Positions 1 to 13,102 of a stretch of 64,000 nt of DNA are shown here, one piece after another (positions within the stretch are counted from its first letter, which is position 1; each line of letters begins with the position of its first letter). Both the position numbers and the translations under genes were made by a program. The notes below the pieces were generated by a model. It searched no databases and had not been told where the DNA came from. It worked only from the letters and a program-made list of their open reading frames with translations. Origin of the DNA: Perilla frutescens (lineage: Eukaryota > Streptophyta > Magnoliopsida > Lamiales > Lamiaceae); the NCBI GenBank assembly GCA_026008535.1, contig BRKX01000011.1:18670001-18734000 (forward strand), written 5' to 3'.

Positions 1-1089
1 TTATATTTAGTAGATTGGTTTAATCATTTTGAGAAAGTGAAAATAGATGTGAATTAGTATTTTGTGCAACTCAATTGCTGTTGTGGAGTTCATATCATGA
101 CCTATAAGTTTCAATCATTAGCCGGAATCAAGTGAGATTTCTATCTTGACTGTCTGATCACAATTGATCCACGTGCAATAATAGAACATGTCGTCATTTA
201 TCCTATCACATTTATTTCAAGTTAATTTTTTTATAACATCATTTCATTATGCGGGTAGGGTGTAAATTGGTTAGGTTACTTACCAATATTTTATACACTG
301 GCCTATTTAAAATATATGTCGTAATAAGGCCTATTAGGTAGTTTATTTTGATAATTAGACATATCTTTGACCTTCAGAAATTGTCATGATGCCTGTTAGA
401 CATACCTATTTATTATAATAATATATTTTAAATAATAAAATATTGAGTTTATAAAGTAGTTAATTAATTTTTATTAAAATAATTAGACTATGTTATATAT
501 AATAAATGACATTTAAAAATTTGAAAAATCTATGAATATATACATATCAAGTATAGGTTTGTAGGCCAAAATAAACTTTTAAAAAGTTTTAAGCATAGTT
601 CGTATGAATATATGTGTTTATATATATATATATATATACATATTGAAAATACAAAGTTTAATTTTCTTTCTTGTGAAAAAGCTTTAAAAAGGATAATCAT
701 AGCTCGTATGCATAAATATACGAGACTCATAGACCTAACAAGTAATGCCTAGGCATAACTTCAATTGAAAATGATCTAGACATATGAAGACAAAACAAAA
801 CACAACCTAGCCTATTTCCACACTTATCAGGGTTGAAGCGTAATTTTTTAATATCAATCATGGTAATATGTTAAAAAATACAATTTTGCATACAGACTGG
901 AGTTTCTAATATACACAAATAATTTTCTAATTTATATCGTATCATTGTTGACAAAAATAATATATTTAAAAATTTCATTTTATTATTCATATCCCACGAT
1001 TTTGGTAGCTTACATGCAGTTCCAGAGATGCTATATATGAGGGTTTATTTCAATAAGACGTTATTCAAACCTAATGCAATAATCAATCA

Positions 1090-1923
1090 TCAACAATTGT
1101 AAAAACAACTACAAATATATGTTCCCACTATTCCACGGGAAGTACAAACACAATTTCCAGTGTAGGATTTCAGACACTGTTGTCTGCAAGCTGAAAGATC
1201 ACATCCACTTGGATTCAATGTAACTCGACATCTTTTTAGGGCTTTCACTTCTACACCTATTGTTAGTGCCACTACATAAAAATAAGACTTCACATTAAAA
1301 ATATATTGAAGAAAAATCACTTGTCTTGTAACAATTAATGTGTGTGTGTGTGATCCCAAATTAATTTTTGGGTAGATTTCAGTCAAAATATTCTAAGTTC
1401 ATTTTGGCCAAGCAAAGCTTTAGTAGTTAAATTAATTGGGATAAAAATTTGATTCACATGTCAATTGTGTACATGAAAATATCCAACATATTCTTTTATC
1501 CAAGAAATGTGACTTGAACACCTTGATTAATTGTACATATCTTTATATTTTTCATTTTAAAGATAACAACAATATGTGATCATGGAGGTGATGACATTGA
1601 TGGCGTAGAATGATATTATTTCACACATATTATAAATATGGTGATAGTATCTTTGATAGAGTGAATGTGTTATAATGTATAGTGAAAGTATTGAAAAATT
1701 GTTCTTTCATTGATAGTATATTTTAATTTAATATATTTTGTGTGTATAATTTATCTTTGAACACTCTACATTTTTTATTTTTAATTAAAGTAAATAACCA
1801 TATTTAGATAAAGTACAATTAATGAGTTTTCACGAATGCAAATTAGAATTTGAAACGAGAGGCGAAATTATTTAAAATATTACCTGATAGAACAAGGAAA
1901 AGAACCAGCAAAAATCTAGCCAT
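1090..1923 (-). CDS. Defensin-like cysteine-rich secreted peptide, copy 1 (two exons)
   Basis: Exon 1 is 1884-1923 (40 nt, ATG plus a hydrophobic run MARFLLVLFLVLS). The 612-bp intron begins GTAATA and ends ATGTAG. Exon 2 is 1090-1271 and ends in TGA. The product is 73 aa: a ~24-residue signal peptide ending VEVKA and a ~49-residue mature peptide. Cysteine spacing follows the plant LCR/DEFL type (C-x8-C-x4-C-x3-C ... C-x10-C-x-C-x3-C), which normally gives four disulfides and a secreted antimicrobial or signalling peptide. This copy alone has a ninth cysteine: GNCVC replaces GNGVC. The unspliced ORF from 1386 lacks a signal peptide at its start; the spliced form is preferred because exon 1 and both splice sites are conserved in all four copies. 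Function and expression site cannot be told from sequence. Confidence 0.82.
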
Positions 1924-1996
1924 TAAACTTGATTAAACTTCTTGTTTATATCCCTGTTGTGTGTTAAGGTGAACTAAAATGGTCGAGTAATGACCC

Positions 1997-2002
1997 ATTA
2001 TA
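1997..2002 (-). promoter_or_regulatory. TATA-like box of DEFL copy 1 (altered)
   Basis: About 75 bp upstream of the ATG, the minus strand reads TCTATAATGGG where the other three copies read TATATAATGGG. One substitution shortens the TATA core, so this promoter may be weaker. Confidence 0.45.
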
Positions 2003-2289
2003 GAGAACCCTACATAGAATGAAGGATTTCCTAAACATAATGAAATAATCAATTTGTGACAAATTCTAGCTTGTTGATTTCACCTAGATTAATTTCTTTT
2101 GATATTGTTACTATTTATTAACAAATACAATTTTGTTACTATATGGAAAATATTATTACCTTATAAATAAAATAAGTTTTGATATAATTTTTAAATTACT
2201 ATATATATATATTAATCTAGTAACTAGTATTTTGTTACCATACATGTTACACCAATTATGATAATAATTTTATTTATTTTATATCTAAT

Positions 2290-2505
2290 TTGTGCAAATA
2301 TTTCATGGTAACAACTATGAGACAATTGTTATATTTATTAAAATTACTCTTATACCTAAGTTTGTGGGTCACGTCTCGAATGGTTATTGGGAGGGAAAAT
2401 GCAATATCGCACATAAGATGTTTTAAGAATTTAGAAGAGGCCTTAATTTTATATTTAGTAGATTGGTTTAATCATTTTGAGAAAGTGAAAATAGATGTGA
2501 ATTAG
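2290..2505 (+). other. Short conserved ORF in the DEFL repeat spacer
   Basis: A 71-codon open frame; the first true ATG is codon 6 (MVTTMRQLL). It is repeated with few changes at 4743-4958, and its last 18 codons plus stop open the window at 1-57. It contains a leucine-rich hydrophobic stretch and ends VKIDVN. I recognise no family. Conservation probably reflects recent duplication of the unit rather than selection: in the diverged fourth unit the frame is lost after about seven codons. Listed so the reader knows it exists, not as a likely gene. Confidence 0.15.
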
Positions 2506-3516
2506 TATTTCGTGCAACTCAATTGTTGTTGTAGAGTTCATATCATGACCTATAAGTTTCAATCATTAGCCGCAATCAAGTGAGATTTCTATCTAGACTG
2601 TCTGATCACAATTGATCCATGTGCTATAATAGAACATGTCGTCATTTATCCTATCAAATTTATTTCAAGTTAATTTTTTATAACATCATTTCATTATGCG
2701 GGTAGAGGTGTAAATTGGTTAGGTTACTTGCCAATATTTTATGCACTAGCCTATTTATAATATATGTAGTGTATTTGGATAATTAGACATATCTTTGACC
2801 TTCAGAAATTGTCGTGATGCCTGTTAGACATACCTATTTATTATGATAATATATTTTAAATAATAGAATATTGAGTTTTTAAATTATTTAATTAATTTTT
2901 ATTAAAATAATTAGACTATGTTATATATAATAAATGACATGTAAAAATTTAAAAAATCTATGAAAATACAGATATCAAGTTTAGGTTTAGTAGGCCTAAA
3001 TAAACTTTTAAAAAGTTTTAAGCATAGTTCGTATGAATATATGTTTATATATATATATATATATACATATTGAAAATATGATGTTTAGTTATTTTAGGTT
3101 TGAATAAGCTTTAAAAAGGCTAATCAGAGCTCGTATGCATAAATATACGAGCCTCGTAGACCTATAAAATAATGCCCAGGCATAACTTCAATTGAACATT
3201 ATCTAGACATATGAAGACAAAGTACAACATAACCTAGCCTATTTCCACACTTATTGGGGTCAAATTGTAATTTTTTAATATCAATCATGGTTATATGTAA
3301 AAAAATACAATTTCGCATACAGATTGGAGTTTGTAATATACACAGATAATTTACTAATTTATATCGTATAATTATTGACAAAAATAATATATCGTAAAAT
3401 TTCATCTTATTATTGATATCCCACAATTTTGGTAGCTTACATGCAGTTCCAGTGATGCTATATATGACGGTTTATTTCAATAAGACGTTATTCATACCTA
3501 ATGCAATAATCAGTCA

Positions 3517-4377
3517 TCAACAATTATAAAAACAACTACAAATATATGTTCCCACTAAGCCACGAGAAGTACAAACTCCATTTCCATTGAAGGATTTCAG
3601 ACACTGTTGTCTGCAAGCTGAAATATCACATCCACTTTGATTCAATATAACTCGACATCTTTTTAGGGCTTTCACTTCGACAGCTACTGTTAGTGCCACT
3701 ACATAAAAATAAGACTTCACATTAAAAAAATTTTGAAGAAAGATCACTTGTCTTGTAACAATAAATGTGTGTGTGTGATCCCAAATTAATTTTTGGGTAG
3801 ATTTCAGTCAAATTATTCTAAGTTCATTTTGGCCTAGCAAAGCTTTAGTAGCTAAATTAATTGGGATAAAACTTTGATTCACATGTCAATTGTGTTCATG
3901 AACATATCCAACATTAAAATAAATGATCATCCCTATATATACATATTTTTTATCCAAGAAATGTGACTTGAACACCTTGATTAATTGTACATATCTTTAT
4001 ATTTTTTATTTTAAAGATAACAACAATATGTGATCATGGAGGTGACAACATTGATGGCGTAGAACGATATTATTTCACACATATTATAAATATGGTGATA
4101 GTATCTTTGATAGAGTGAATGTGTTGTAATGTATAGTGAAAGCATTGAAAAATTGTTCTTTCAATGATAGTATATTTTAATTTAATATATTTTGTGTGTA
4201 TAATTTATCTTTGAACACTCTGCATTTTTTATTTTTAATTAAAGTAAATAAGCCTATTTAGATAAAGTATAATTAAAGAGTTTTCACGAATGCGAATTAG
4301 AATTTTAAACGAGAGGCGAAATTATTTAAAATATTACCTGATAGAACAAGGAAAAGAACCAGCAAAAATCTAGCCAT
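3517..4377 (-). CDS. Defensin-like cysteine-rich secreted peptide, copy 2 (two exons)
   Basis: Exon 1 is 4338-4377 and exon 2 is 3517-3698, separated by a 639-bp GT/AG intron. The 73-aa product has the same signal peptide as copy 1 and eight cysteines in the mature region. Relative to copy 3 it has Q for P before SGC, I for L in the CD(L/I)SAC segment, F for H in the LKS(x)NG loop, and L for I in SRG(I/L)VG. These exchanges sit in loops between invariant cysteines, as expected for a secreted DEFL scaffold. It lies on the same strand as its paralogues, head to tail. Confidence 0.85.
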
Positions 4378-4452
4378 TAAACTTTGATTTGAACTTCTTG
4401 TTTATATCCCTGTTGTGTGGTAAGGTGAACTAAAATGGTGGAGTAATGACCC

Positions 4453-4460
4453 ATTATATA
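4453..4460 (-). promoter_or_regulatory. TATA box of DEFL copy 2
   Basis: Minus-strand TATATAAT lies about 80 bp upstream of the ATG at 4377. It is conserved in sequence and distance in copies 3 and 4. Confidence 0.6.
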
Positions 4461-4742
4461 GAACCCCTACATAGAATGAAGGATTTCCTGAACATAATGA
4501 AATAATCAATTTGTGACAAATTCTAGCTTGTTGATTTCACCTAGATTAATTTTTTTTGATAATGTTAGTATTTATTAACAAATACAATTTTGTTACTATA
4601 CGGAAAATATTATTACCGTATAAATAATATATTGTTTGATATAATTATTAAATTACTATATATATTAATCTAGTAACTAGTATTTTGTTACCATACATGT
4701 TACACTAATTATGATAATCATTTTATTTATTTTATATCTAAT

Positions 4743-4958
4743 TTGTGCAAATATTTCACGGCAACAACTATGAGACAATTGATATATTTATTAAAATTAC
4801 TCTTATACCTAAGTTTGTGGGCCACGTCTCGAATGGTTATTGGGAGGGAAAATGCAATATCACACATAAGATGTTTTAAGAATTTACAAGAGGCCTTAAT
4901 TTTATATTTAGTAGATTGGTTTAATCATTTTCAGAAAGTAAAAATAGATGTGAATTAG
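4743..4958 (+). other. Second copy of the short spacer ORF
   Basis: Near-identical to the 71-codon frame at 2290-2505, with a few substitutions. It is most likely carried along by duplication. The third unit is cut by the LTR insertion before this frame can be read. Confidence 0.15.
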
Positions 4959-5968
4959 TATTTCGTGCAACTCAATGGTTGTTGTGGAGTTCATATCATG
5001 ACCTATAAGTTTCAATCATTAGCTGCAATCAAGTGATATTTCTATCTTGACTGTCTGATCACAATTGATCCATGTGCTATAATAGAACATGTCGTCATTT
5101 ATCCTATCACATTTATTTCAAGTTAATTTTTTTATAATATCATTTCATTATGCGTGTAAAGGTGTAAATTGGTTAGGTTACATGCCAATATTTTATGCAC
5201 TAGCCTTTTTAAAATATATGTAGTTTATTTGGATAATTAGACATATTTTTGACCTTCAGAAATTGTCGTGATGCCTGTTAGACATTCCTATTTATAATAA
5301 TAATATATTTTAAATAATAGAATATTGAGTTTATAAAGTATTTAATTAATTTTTATTAAAATAATTATACTATGTTATATATAATAAATGACATGTAAAA
5401 ATTTGAAAAATCTATGAAAATATACATATCAAGTTTAGGTTTTATAGGCTTAAATAAACTTTTAAAAAGTTTTCAGCATAGTTCGTATGAATATATGTGT
5501 TTATATATATATATATACATATTGAAAATATGTAGTTTAGTTATTTTAGATTTGAATAATCTTTAAAAAGGCTAATCAGAGCTCGTATGCATAAATATAC
5601 GAGCCTCGTAGACCTATAAAATAATGCCCACGCATAACTTCAATTGAACATTATCTAGACATATGAAGACAAAGTACAACATAACCTAGCCTATTTCCAC
5701 ACTTATTAGGGTCGAATTGTAATTTTTTAATATCAATCATGGTAATATGTTAAAAAATACAATTTTGCATACAGATTGGAGTTTGTAATATACACAAATA
5801 ATTTTCTAATTTATATCGTATAATTCTTGACAAAAATAATATATTTAAAAATTTCATCTTATTATTGATATCCCACGATTTTGGTAGCTTACATGCAGTT
5901 CCAGTGATGCTATATATGAGGGCTTATTTCAATAAGACGTTATTCAAACCTAATGCAATAATCAATCA

Positions 5969-6832
5969 TCAACAATTGTAAAAACAACTACAAATATATG
6001 TTCCCACTATTCCACGGGAAGTACAAACACCATTTCCATTGTGGGATTTCAAACACTGTTGTCTGCAAGCTGAAAGATCACATCCAGTTGGATTCAATAT
6101 AACTCGACATCTTTTTAGGGCTTTCACTTCTACAGCTACTATTAGTGCCACTGCATAAAAATAAGACTTCACATTAAAAATATATTGAAGAAAAATCACA
6201 TGTCTTGTAACAATTAATGTGTGTGTGTGTGATCCCAAATTAATTTTTGGGTAGATTTCAGTCAAAATATTCTAAGTTCATTTTGGCCTAGCAAAGCTTT
6301 AGTAGTTAAATTAATTGGGATAAAACTTTGATTCACATGTCAATTGTGTACATGAACATATCCAACATTAAAATAAATGATCATCCCTATATATACATAT
6401 TTTTTTATCCAAGAAATGTGACTTGAACACCTTGATTAATTGTACATATCTTTATATTTTTCATTTTAAAGATAACAACAATATGTGATCATGGAGGTGA
6501 CGACATTGATGGCGTAGAACGATATTATTTCACACATATTATAAATATGGTGATAGTATCTTTGACAGAGTGAATGTGTTGTAATGTATAGTGACAATAT
6601 TGAAAAATTATTCTTTCATTGATAGTATATTTTAATTTAATATTTTTTGTGTGTACAATTTATCTTTGAAAACTCTGCATTTTTTATTTTTAATTAAAGT
6701 AAATAGCCCTATTTAGATAAAGTACAATTAATGAGTTTTCACGAATGCGAATTAGAATTTGAAACGAGAGGTGAAATTATTTAAAATATTACCTGATAGA
6801 ATAAGGAAAAGAACCAGCAAAAATCTAGCCAT
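5969..6832 (-). CDS. Defensin-like cysteine-rich secreted peptide, copy 3 (two exons)
   Basis: Exon 1 is 6793-6832; exon 2 is 5969-6150; the 642-bp intron is GT/AG with a CAG acceptor. The 73-aa product has the eight-cysteine mature domain of copy 2, with T for S in the (S/T)GCDLSAC segment and H in the LKSHNG loop. One signal-peptide residue differs (I for V). The gene body is intact. About 390 bp upstream of its ATG the unit is broken by the LTR element at 7224, so distal regulatory sequence has been replaced, while the TATA box at 6906-6913 is kept. Confidence 0.85.
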
Positions 6833-6905
6833 TAAACTTGATTGAACTTCTTGTTTATATCCCTGTTGTGTGGTAAGGTGAACTAAAATGGTGGAGTAAT
6901 GACCC

Positions 6906-6913
6906 ATTATATA
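6906..6913 (-). promoter_or_regulatory. TATA box of DEFL copy 3
   Basis: Minus-strand TATATAAT lies about 75-80 bp upstream of the ATG, identical to copy 2. Confidence 0.6.
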
Positions 6914-7223
6914 GAACCCTACATAGAATGAAGGATTTCCTAAACATAATGAAATAATAAATTTGTGACAAATTCTAACTTGTTAATTTCACCTAGATTA
7001 ATTTATTTTGATATTGTTACTATTTATTAACAAATACAATTTTGTTACTATATGGAAAATATTATTACCCTATAAATAATATATTGTTTGATATAATTAT
7101 TAAATTATTATATATATTAATCCTAGTAACTAGTATTTTGTTACCATACATGTTACACTAATTATGATAATCATTTTATTTATTTTATATCTAATTTGTG
7201 CAAATATTTCACTGTAACAACTA

Positions 7224-9879
7224 TGTAGCACCCCGATCCCGAAAGACCGTGGAAATGGACGCCACGGGGGTGGGAATTAAGAAGCGGGAAAGAAATGGGG
7301 TAATTTAATTAACTACGGGGTGATAATCCAAAAATGATTAATGTTTAGAATAAAAGCTAACAACCGAGTATGCCAAAGATAGGTTATGCCTTCCGCAAAA
7401 TTAGATAGCTTAACCTCTGTAACTAGAGCGAATCCCCGTTTATGACGGCTTATAAGAGAAGAATGGAAGCTGTAACAATTTAATAAGCCCTTTCATATGC
7501 CAAACGGAAACAAATAACCAGATACCAACAATCAATAAAATACCAAGATCAGAGTTCTTAGCATTTAGAAAAAGAATACTATAAGTGCGAAAGTTCAATT
7601 CTTAACAGAATACTAACAAAAAGGGACAACGGAAAAATATGTAAATCATAATAGCCTATATCTCAGCCTCGTCACCTCCACGCTCCAGCCTACTGACCTG
7701 AAAATATTTGAAAAGATTTGGGCTGAGTACTAATGCACTCAGTGGGCAAGTTCTCACAATTTAAGTTATGGAAATCATTTTGTAAAAGTAATCTATCTGT
7801 GTCCATGCAGGTAGTGAAGCTTAGGAGGTTTAAAAGTTGGAAGGAACCTAAGTTCATCAAAGCATTTTATCGTGAAGTGCTTAAGAGTATAACCCGTCAT
7901 TGTCCGCAACTCAAACTACATCACCAGCGCATAATGTTGAATATGGCCATAGTATACCCAAAGAATATAACCAATAAGTGTTTCATTTTAGTCTCACCAA
8001 CAAGGAGTAGGGCAGGACAAATAATGCATTCATACTGTAGCTACTTATATTGACACAACGCTGGTTTATTAGACTCTGACAACATACAGTAGCATGTAAA
8101 TATTTAACACAGGTAGTCACATATGCAATTTTAGCAAAGCAGAGCTTAATAACTCGAAAGATACAATTTTCAAAGATAGTATAGTATAACCCACCTTTCT
8201 CGAGATTCTGAAAAGCTAACTCCTGAAGAATCAACCCTGATACTCTTTCTCTAGCTCAGCTGGTACTACAGAAGTTAAACTTTAACTTAGGATAAACGCT
8301 ATATTTCTGGAAATTAATCTACTCTAAGCGGAGCTATAAATAATTCTATTCTATTCTAAAATAGATTGCGCAACTCTAGAGACCTCGAATAATTTTGACG
8401 AAGAAGGAAATAAATTCCAAAACGTTATTTTTGATTTACTGGGATCAACTGATTTGACAGAGGTCTCTTTCCAAAACTTGTTATTTATCCAAAGTTTACC
8501 AGATCTACGCCATGACACTTTTTAACCGCTCGGAAATTACAAAATATTCAGGGATGATACTATACATGCCAAGTGTAAAGAATGAGAATTTTAGATTTTT
8601 TTGATAACACATGCTCTCGGAAATAAAATAACTGCTTAAATTAAATAATCGATATAATTCAAAACTCATCCGAAAATTACAAAATTCGACGGGAGCATAG
8701 GAAATATTATTTCGAGCAACTTTCAAGAAGAAACTTTTCGATTTGATGACCCAAAATGGGCGAAACGGGACAAAACCGAAACTGATCGGTAACAATATTC
8801 ACAGATTTTAGCTGAAAATGTATCGGTCTCGATCGAGCTCGATACTCGTTGGATTTTAGCTCAAAAGTATAATTTTTGATAGTAAAGAAAATTAGGAATT
8901 TAATGGTGTAATCAGATCAAAGATCGGACGGCTAGAACACAAATTCGAACTGGGCAGATTTATAATATAATATTCAGATCCGGATTTCAAACGACGAGAA
9001 ATTAAAAATCTATTCCGGTTAACTACAAGATCCAAATAATCAAAGACTATTTATGAAAAGAAGATTTCTAATACGACTATCCAGGAAGAGTAGATCTGAG
9101 ATTTACATAAAATGAAAACGGGAAAAAATACCGAAAACTCAAAATATCAAAAATTGAAATCGGTAGAATTATAGATAATCAAAATATAAGCATATTTAGA
9201 ACTTGAAATTTCTAAATTCATCGGTTTGAATGACCAGAATCGGAAAAAGTACCTTCTCCGAGGAATTGGCGGCGGTCACGATGATTTTCCATCGTGATCA
9301 TCCTTCGTGTCATCATTTCAATCATGTATTCGTGATCTACGCGTTGACATTTTCAAAATGACTATTTCAGAATTGAAATAGGAAACTAGAGTCGTACATT
9401 CTTTGGAAGCTGCTCGACGTTTCGATTTTGAAAATGAATGAAAAATGAAACCTTAAGCTCCTATTTATAGAGGAAACTTAAATAGGATAATAACGAATAA
9501 AAGAAAGAGGATAATGATGGAAAAAGAATAGGATAATTACGAATAAGTTTTAATATTTTTAAAAAAAATGGATAATGACGGTTGTGCCTTTTTCTATTAA
9601 ATTTATTATTTTCCAACTTAAAGTTGTGCCAAGAGTTCATTTGAACTCGAAATTAGAAAATTCAAAGTTTGGGACGATGCTTGAAATTTTTTTCTATCAT
9701 CCCGAGAAAAATATTAGAACATATTTTTAAAGTAATTCTTGACCAAAACAAAATGTAACGGATTTTCCTGTCTGCGGTTTTCCTTTATTTGAATCATTTA
9801 AGGACCCAAGTTATTTTCTAAATTACCAGAGGGTAACATAAGTTGAATTAAACCTTCTAAAATATTTCGGGGTATTACA
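7224..9879 (-). repeat. 3' LTR of the LARD-like element
   Basis: This 2,656-bp LTR is bounded by TG...CA (plus strand TGTAGC ... ATTACA). Its first ~90 plus-strand bases match 16577-16672 almost exactly, which proves the LTR pairing. No coding sequence is supported here; the short ORFs inside are chance. Confidence 0.85.
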
Positions 9880-9890
9880 TTCTACCCCCC
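9880..9890 (-). other. Polypurine tract of the LARD-like element
   Basis: On the minus strand GGGGGGTAGAA lies directly before the LTR start TGTAATACCCCG. It would be the plus-strand primer of reverse transcription. Confidence 0.75.
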
Positions 9891-11701
9891 TTAAATAAAT
9901 TTCGTCCTGAAATTTCCATATCTTGAGAAGAAGTATCAAAGTACATTCTCAGGGTTCAAAACCCCAATTTTTGTACTTACTGCCTAGAACTGATAAGGGT
10001 CTCCTATTCTTTAGGTTGATTCTCAACTTTTAGCCCTCTTTCCGCTTTCTTCTTGGTTAAATACTTCTTTGAAGAGTTTATACTCGCTCTTCTTTTCCAC
10101 GCTGATTTATCTTTCAAAAAACCTAAACATTCGCCACCTTTCTCTATCCTTTATGAGAGCTATAACGATACAGTGACTTCAAATAATCTCCCCATGATTC
10201 GAATGAGCACGCCCTTGGACAGTTGGATTACAAATTCTATCAAGTTCGAAGTATGTTTTATCACCTTCCTTAAAATCTTGAGATTCAACATTTACGTCTT
10301 CTTGAAGTGTGATTGAATCGTATTTCCGATGTAACTTAGTCTTATTTTTATCATTATACTCTTCTCTTCTCTTTAAAGTGGTAGTCTGACTATCTGGCTC
10401 CCGCTTGTGACCACCTTCGCTTGCATGCATAATAAGAAACACACGTCTAGATTTTAACTGTAAGCTCGAAACTTGCTTGTTGACATCCAGTGATCATCTT
10501 AAATGTTACAAACTGAGAAATTACTTTAGAAATGTACTTTCAACTTTGGAGTACACTAACTGGTACTGCTTCGGTTCCATTTGTCATTATGGAATACTAT
10601 CATTCGTTCTCTTGACAATATACTCAAATGAATACTTCTATAAACTCTCTCTTCTATTTGAAGACTCACACTTAAGTTCTATGAGTGAGATTAAAATAAA
10701 TCAAACACCTCTGAGTGAGAACTTTATCTGATCAACAAAAGCTGGAAGAGAGGTAACACTAGGTTATTTATACCAAAAATATTACCTTTAGAGGATTTAT
10801 AACTCGAAGGGTTCTCACATTTTACAAAGATATATGAGAATAACAAAAGAAAATCAACACTTAAGAGCTAAGAATCGTGTTGGAATATTTTCATAAAGGC
10901 GTCAGCATAGCCTAACAAGGAAATGCCATTGCTGATTCTTGATGATCAAAGAAGTATCATCCAAAAGATTTCAAATTATCCAAGAGGATAAAATCAACGA
11001 ATCCCAAATGGTATAAATGGAGAATTTCAAATGATATGAAGCTGTTGAAGGGAAATTGATTCAATTAACAAGAGAATAAATCGATTTCAAAAGAGAATGA
11101 ATAAATCGATTCTATTGACACGAGAATGAATAAATAGACTCATCAAAACTTCCTATCATAATGAAACTCTCAATCTATCGAACACTAGATCTATCTTCTA
11201 AACGATCTTCTTCAGGTTCTCCTTCCTTCTTTCTTGAGCTTCACGCACCTTGTTTTTTATACGAGGTTGCTACGATAAAGCACGGGTCAACTAGACTTTG
11301 CACCGGCTGGAAAAGCGACGTCTCGGGAATCACTTTCTACCCATCGGAAGGATACGAGAGAACGACTTGATCTATGATACCTCCTAAAATTCAGATACTC
11401 GCAAGTATCTCATCTGATACTAATCATCAATAACATTGATACTCCATAAATAAATGTACACAATTCAAACAAAGACAGATGCAAAATAATCTAAATTGAA
11501 CCCTAGACACATAAACATAGAATCTCAACCAACACATAATATGCAAACATTAAAACAAAATGTGATAGTTCTTTCTACCTCAGATGGTACTCATAAGCAT
11601 ACTGAATAGTACTTAAATTATTATTCATACTAATTGTATAAAATTTCAAATTACCTAGTCAAATCAACATATATGGACAGTTGATAAAAACAAAAACACA
11701 A
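9891..11701. other. Internal region of the LARD-like element, left part, no gene seen
   Basis: About 1.8 kb of element interior without recognisable gag, protease, RT or integrase. Short open frames of 84-87 codons exist on both strands but match nothing I know and overlap each other. Confidence 0.6.
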
Positions 11702-13102
11702 TGTAATACCCCGTAAATTAATTACTGCTTAATTGCAGTAAACTGTTGCAATTACTATTTAGTAGAGTAATTTCCAGTCAGATTAGGGTCGAAAGTATCC
11801 GTTAGGTTCCATGGAATTCAAGATCAATTAATTCCCAAAGGTGAATTAATTATTTCAGTTAGGGTTTAATCCTCTTTTTAGTTATGGAAAGCTGGAATTG
11901 TAATTTCAGATAAATTCAATTCCTATTCTTTTAAATTTACGGTGTGTGTTTATCGTGAATTAGATATTCCGATAAATATTTTCAGGACTAAGAGAATCAG
12001 ATATTCTCCAGTCATTAGTGTTTAAATTCAGATAATTTAAACAGGGTGATTTAAAATTCGAGAGAATTAGATATTCTCTAGTTCGGATGTTTTAGTGGTC
12101 GAGAAATTAAAATCAGTATTTTGAAGTGGTATTTTAAAACCAAGTAATTTTAGATAAATTATTGTTTTAAAATAAGTGATTTATTTCATCAAGCTCGGGT
12201 AAGTTCGGGATTTTTTCGGAGACAGAAAATATCACGATAACCGAATAACCGGTATTTGAATCGGGTATTTTCTTGGTCAACTCCCATGAGTGGGAGGCCA
12301 TGCCTCAAGTCTTTTCACCATGCCCCTATGCCATGTACCTACTCTATACCACTCTCATCACCTTACCTCTATTAATCAAAGCTTGTGGGGAAATCTATCT
12401 ATATATGATTGCTAAAGATAAATGCCCCATTCCCTTGCCATTTTCGTGAGAGAGAGAGAGTTGAAATCAAAATAGTCACTCTCCTTGCTTCATTTCTTCC
12501 ATTCCATCTTCTTCCATTTCACCCAAATTATCGAGAGAGAGATCAAAACTCTAGCACCATTCCACTTCTTCATTATTTGTCTTCTTAATGAGTGAGCTTT
12601 GGAGGGAAGAAGGAAATAGAGAGAGCAACAAATACCATCTTCTTTTCTTCCATTTTCTTTGAGAGAGAGAGTGAGAGAAGCAAGAAGTTGCAGCCGTTCT
12701 TCACCGTTTCGTTTACGGCGTCGTCGTTGGAAGCTTTGTTTCGGTCGTTCTATCTCCTTCAAGCTTCTTCCAACTTTTCTCCATTGTTGTCATTTGAAAG
12801 GTATTTCAAAAACCATGAGTTATATATATGTATAGGTTTGGTGTTGTGTTGGAAATTATGTCTTGTGTTTTTGAAGCATGTCAAATGGTGGAAATTAGTT
12901 GATTGTGTTGCAAAGCTTGTTGAGATGATTATAGAGCATGTTGTTGTGTCTTTGATGTTCAAAGCATGTTAGATGATTATGAGTTGATTAATGCATAAAG
13001 GCATGTTTGGGGTGAGGATTGGTGTGTTAAAATGCATGTTTTCGAAGATATAGGAAGGTTTGTGATGTTTTGTTTAAGTTCGCGCATTCGCGCGCGCGGG
13101 TC

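Larger units (their letters stand above)
1..7223. repeat. Tandem array of ~2.45-kb units, one defensin-like gene per unit
   Basis: The same landmark (the end of a 71-codon ORF) recurs at 1, 2449 and 4902, giving periods of 2,448 and 2,453 bp. Each unit holds the same order: spacer, a minus-strand DEFL gene, its promoter, then a short plus-strand ORF. Copies differ by scattered substitutions and small indels, including variable TA and TG runs. The window opens inside a unit, so the array continues to the left. The third unit is cut at 7223 by an LTR element. A diverged relative of the unit reappears at about 18238-19290. Confidence 0.9.

Noticed and set aside
1090..1386. The 98-codon unspliced frame as the true DEFL protein (likewise 3517-3747 and 5969-6265)
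   Set aside because: Its N-terminal part is intron sequence, with a TG microsatellite and no signal peptide. The 40-nt upstream exon with conserved donor and acceptor sites gives a proper secreted peptide in all four copies.
1..7223. CRISPR-like or satellite interpretation of the 2.45-kb repeats
   Set aside because: Units contain complete spliced genes and promoters and are eukaryotic tandem gene duplications.
7733..8795. ORFs of 83-106 codons in the left LTR of the LARD-like element
   Set aside because: They overlap on opposite strands inside an LTR and have no recognisable domain.
12490..12972. ORFs of 67-126 codons on both strands
   Set aside because: They overlap each other within the solo LTR and contain GAGA-rich low-complexity sequence; no family similarity.
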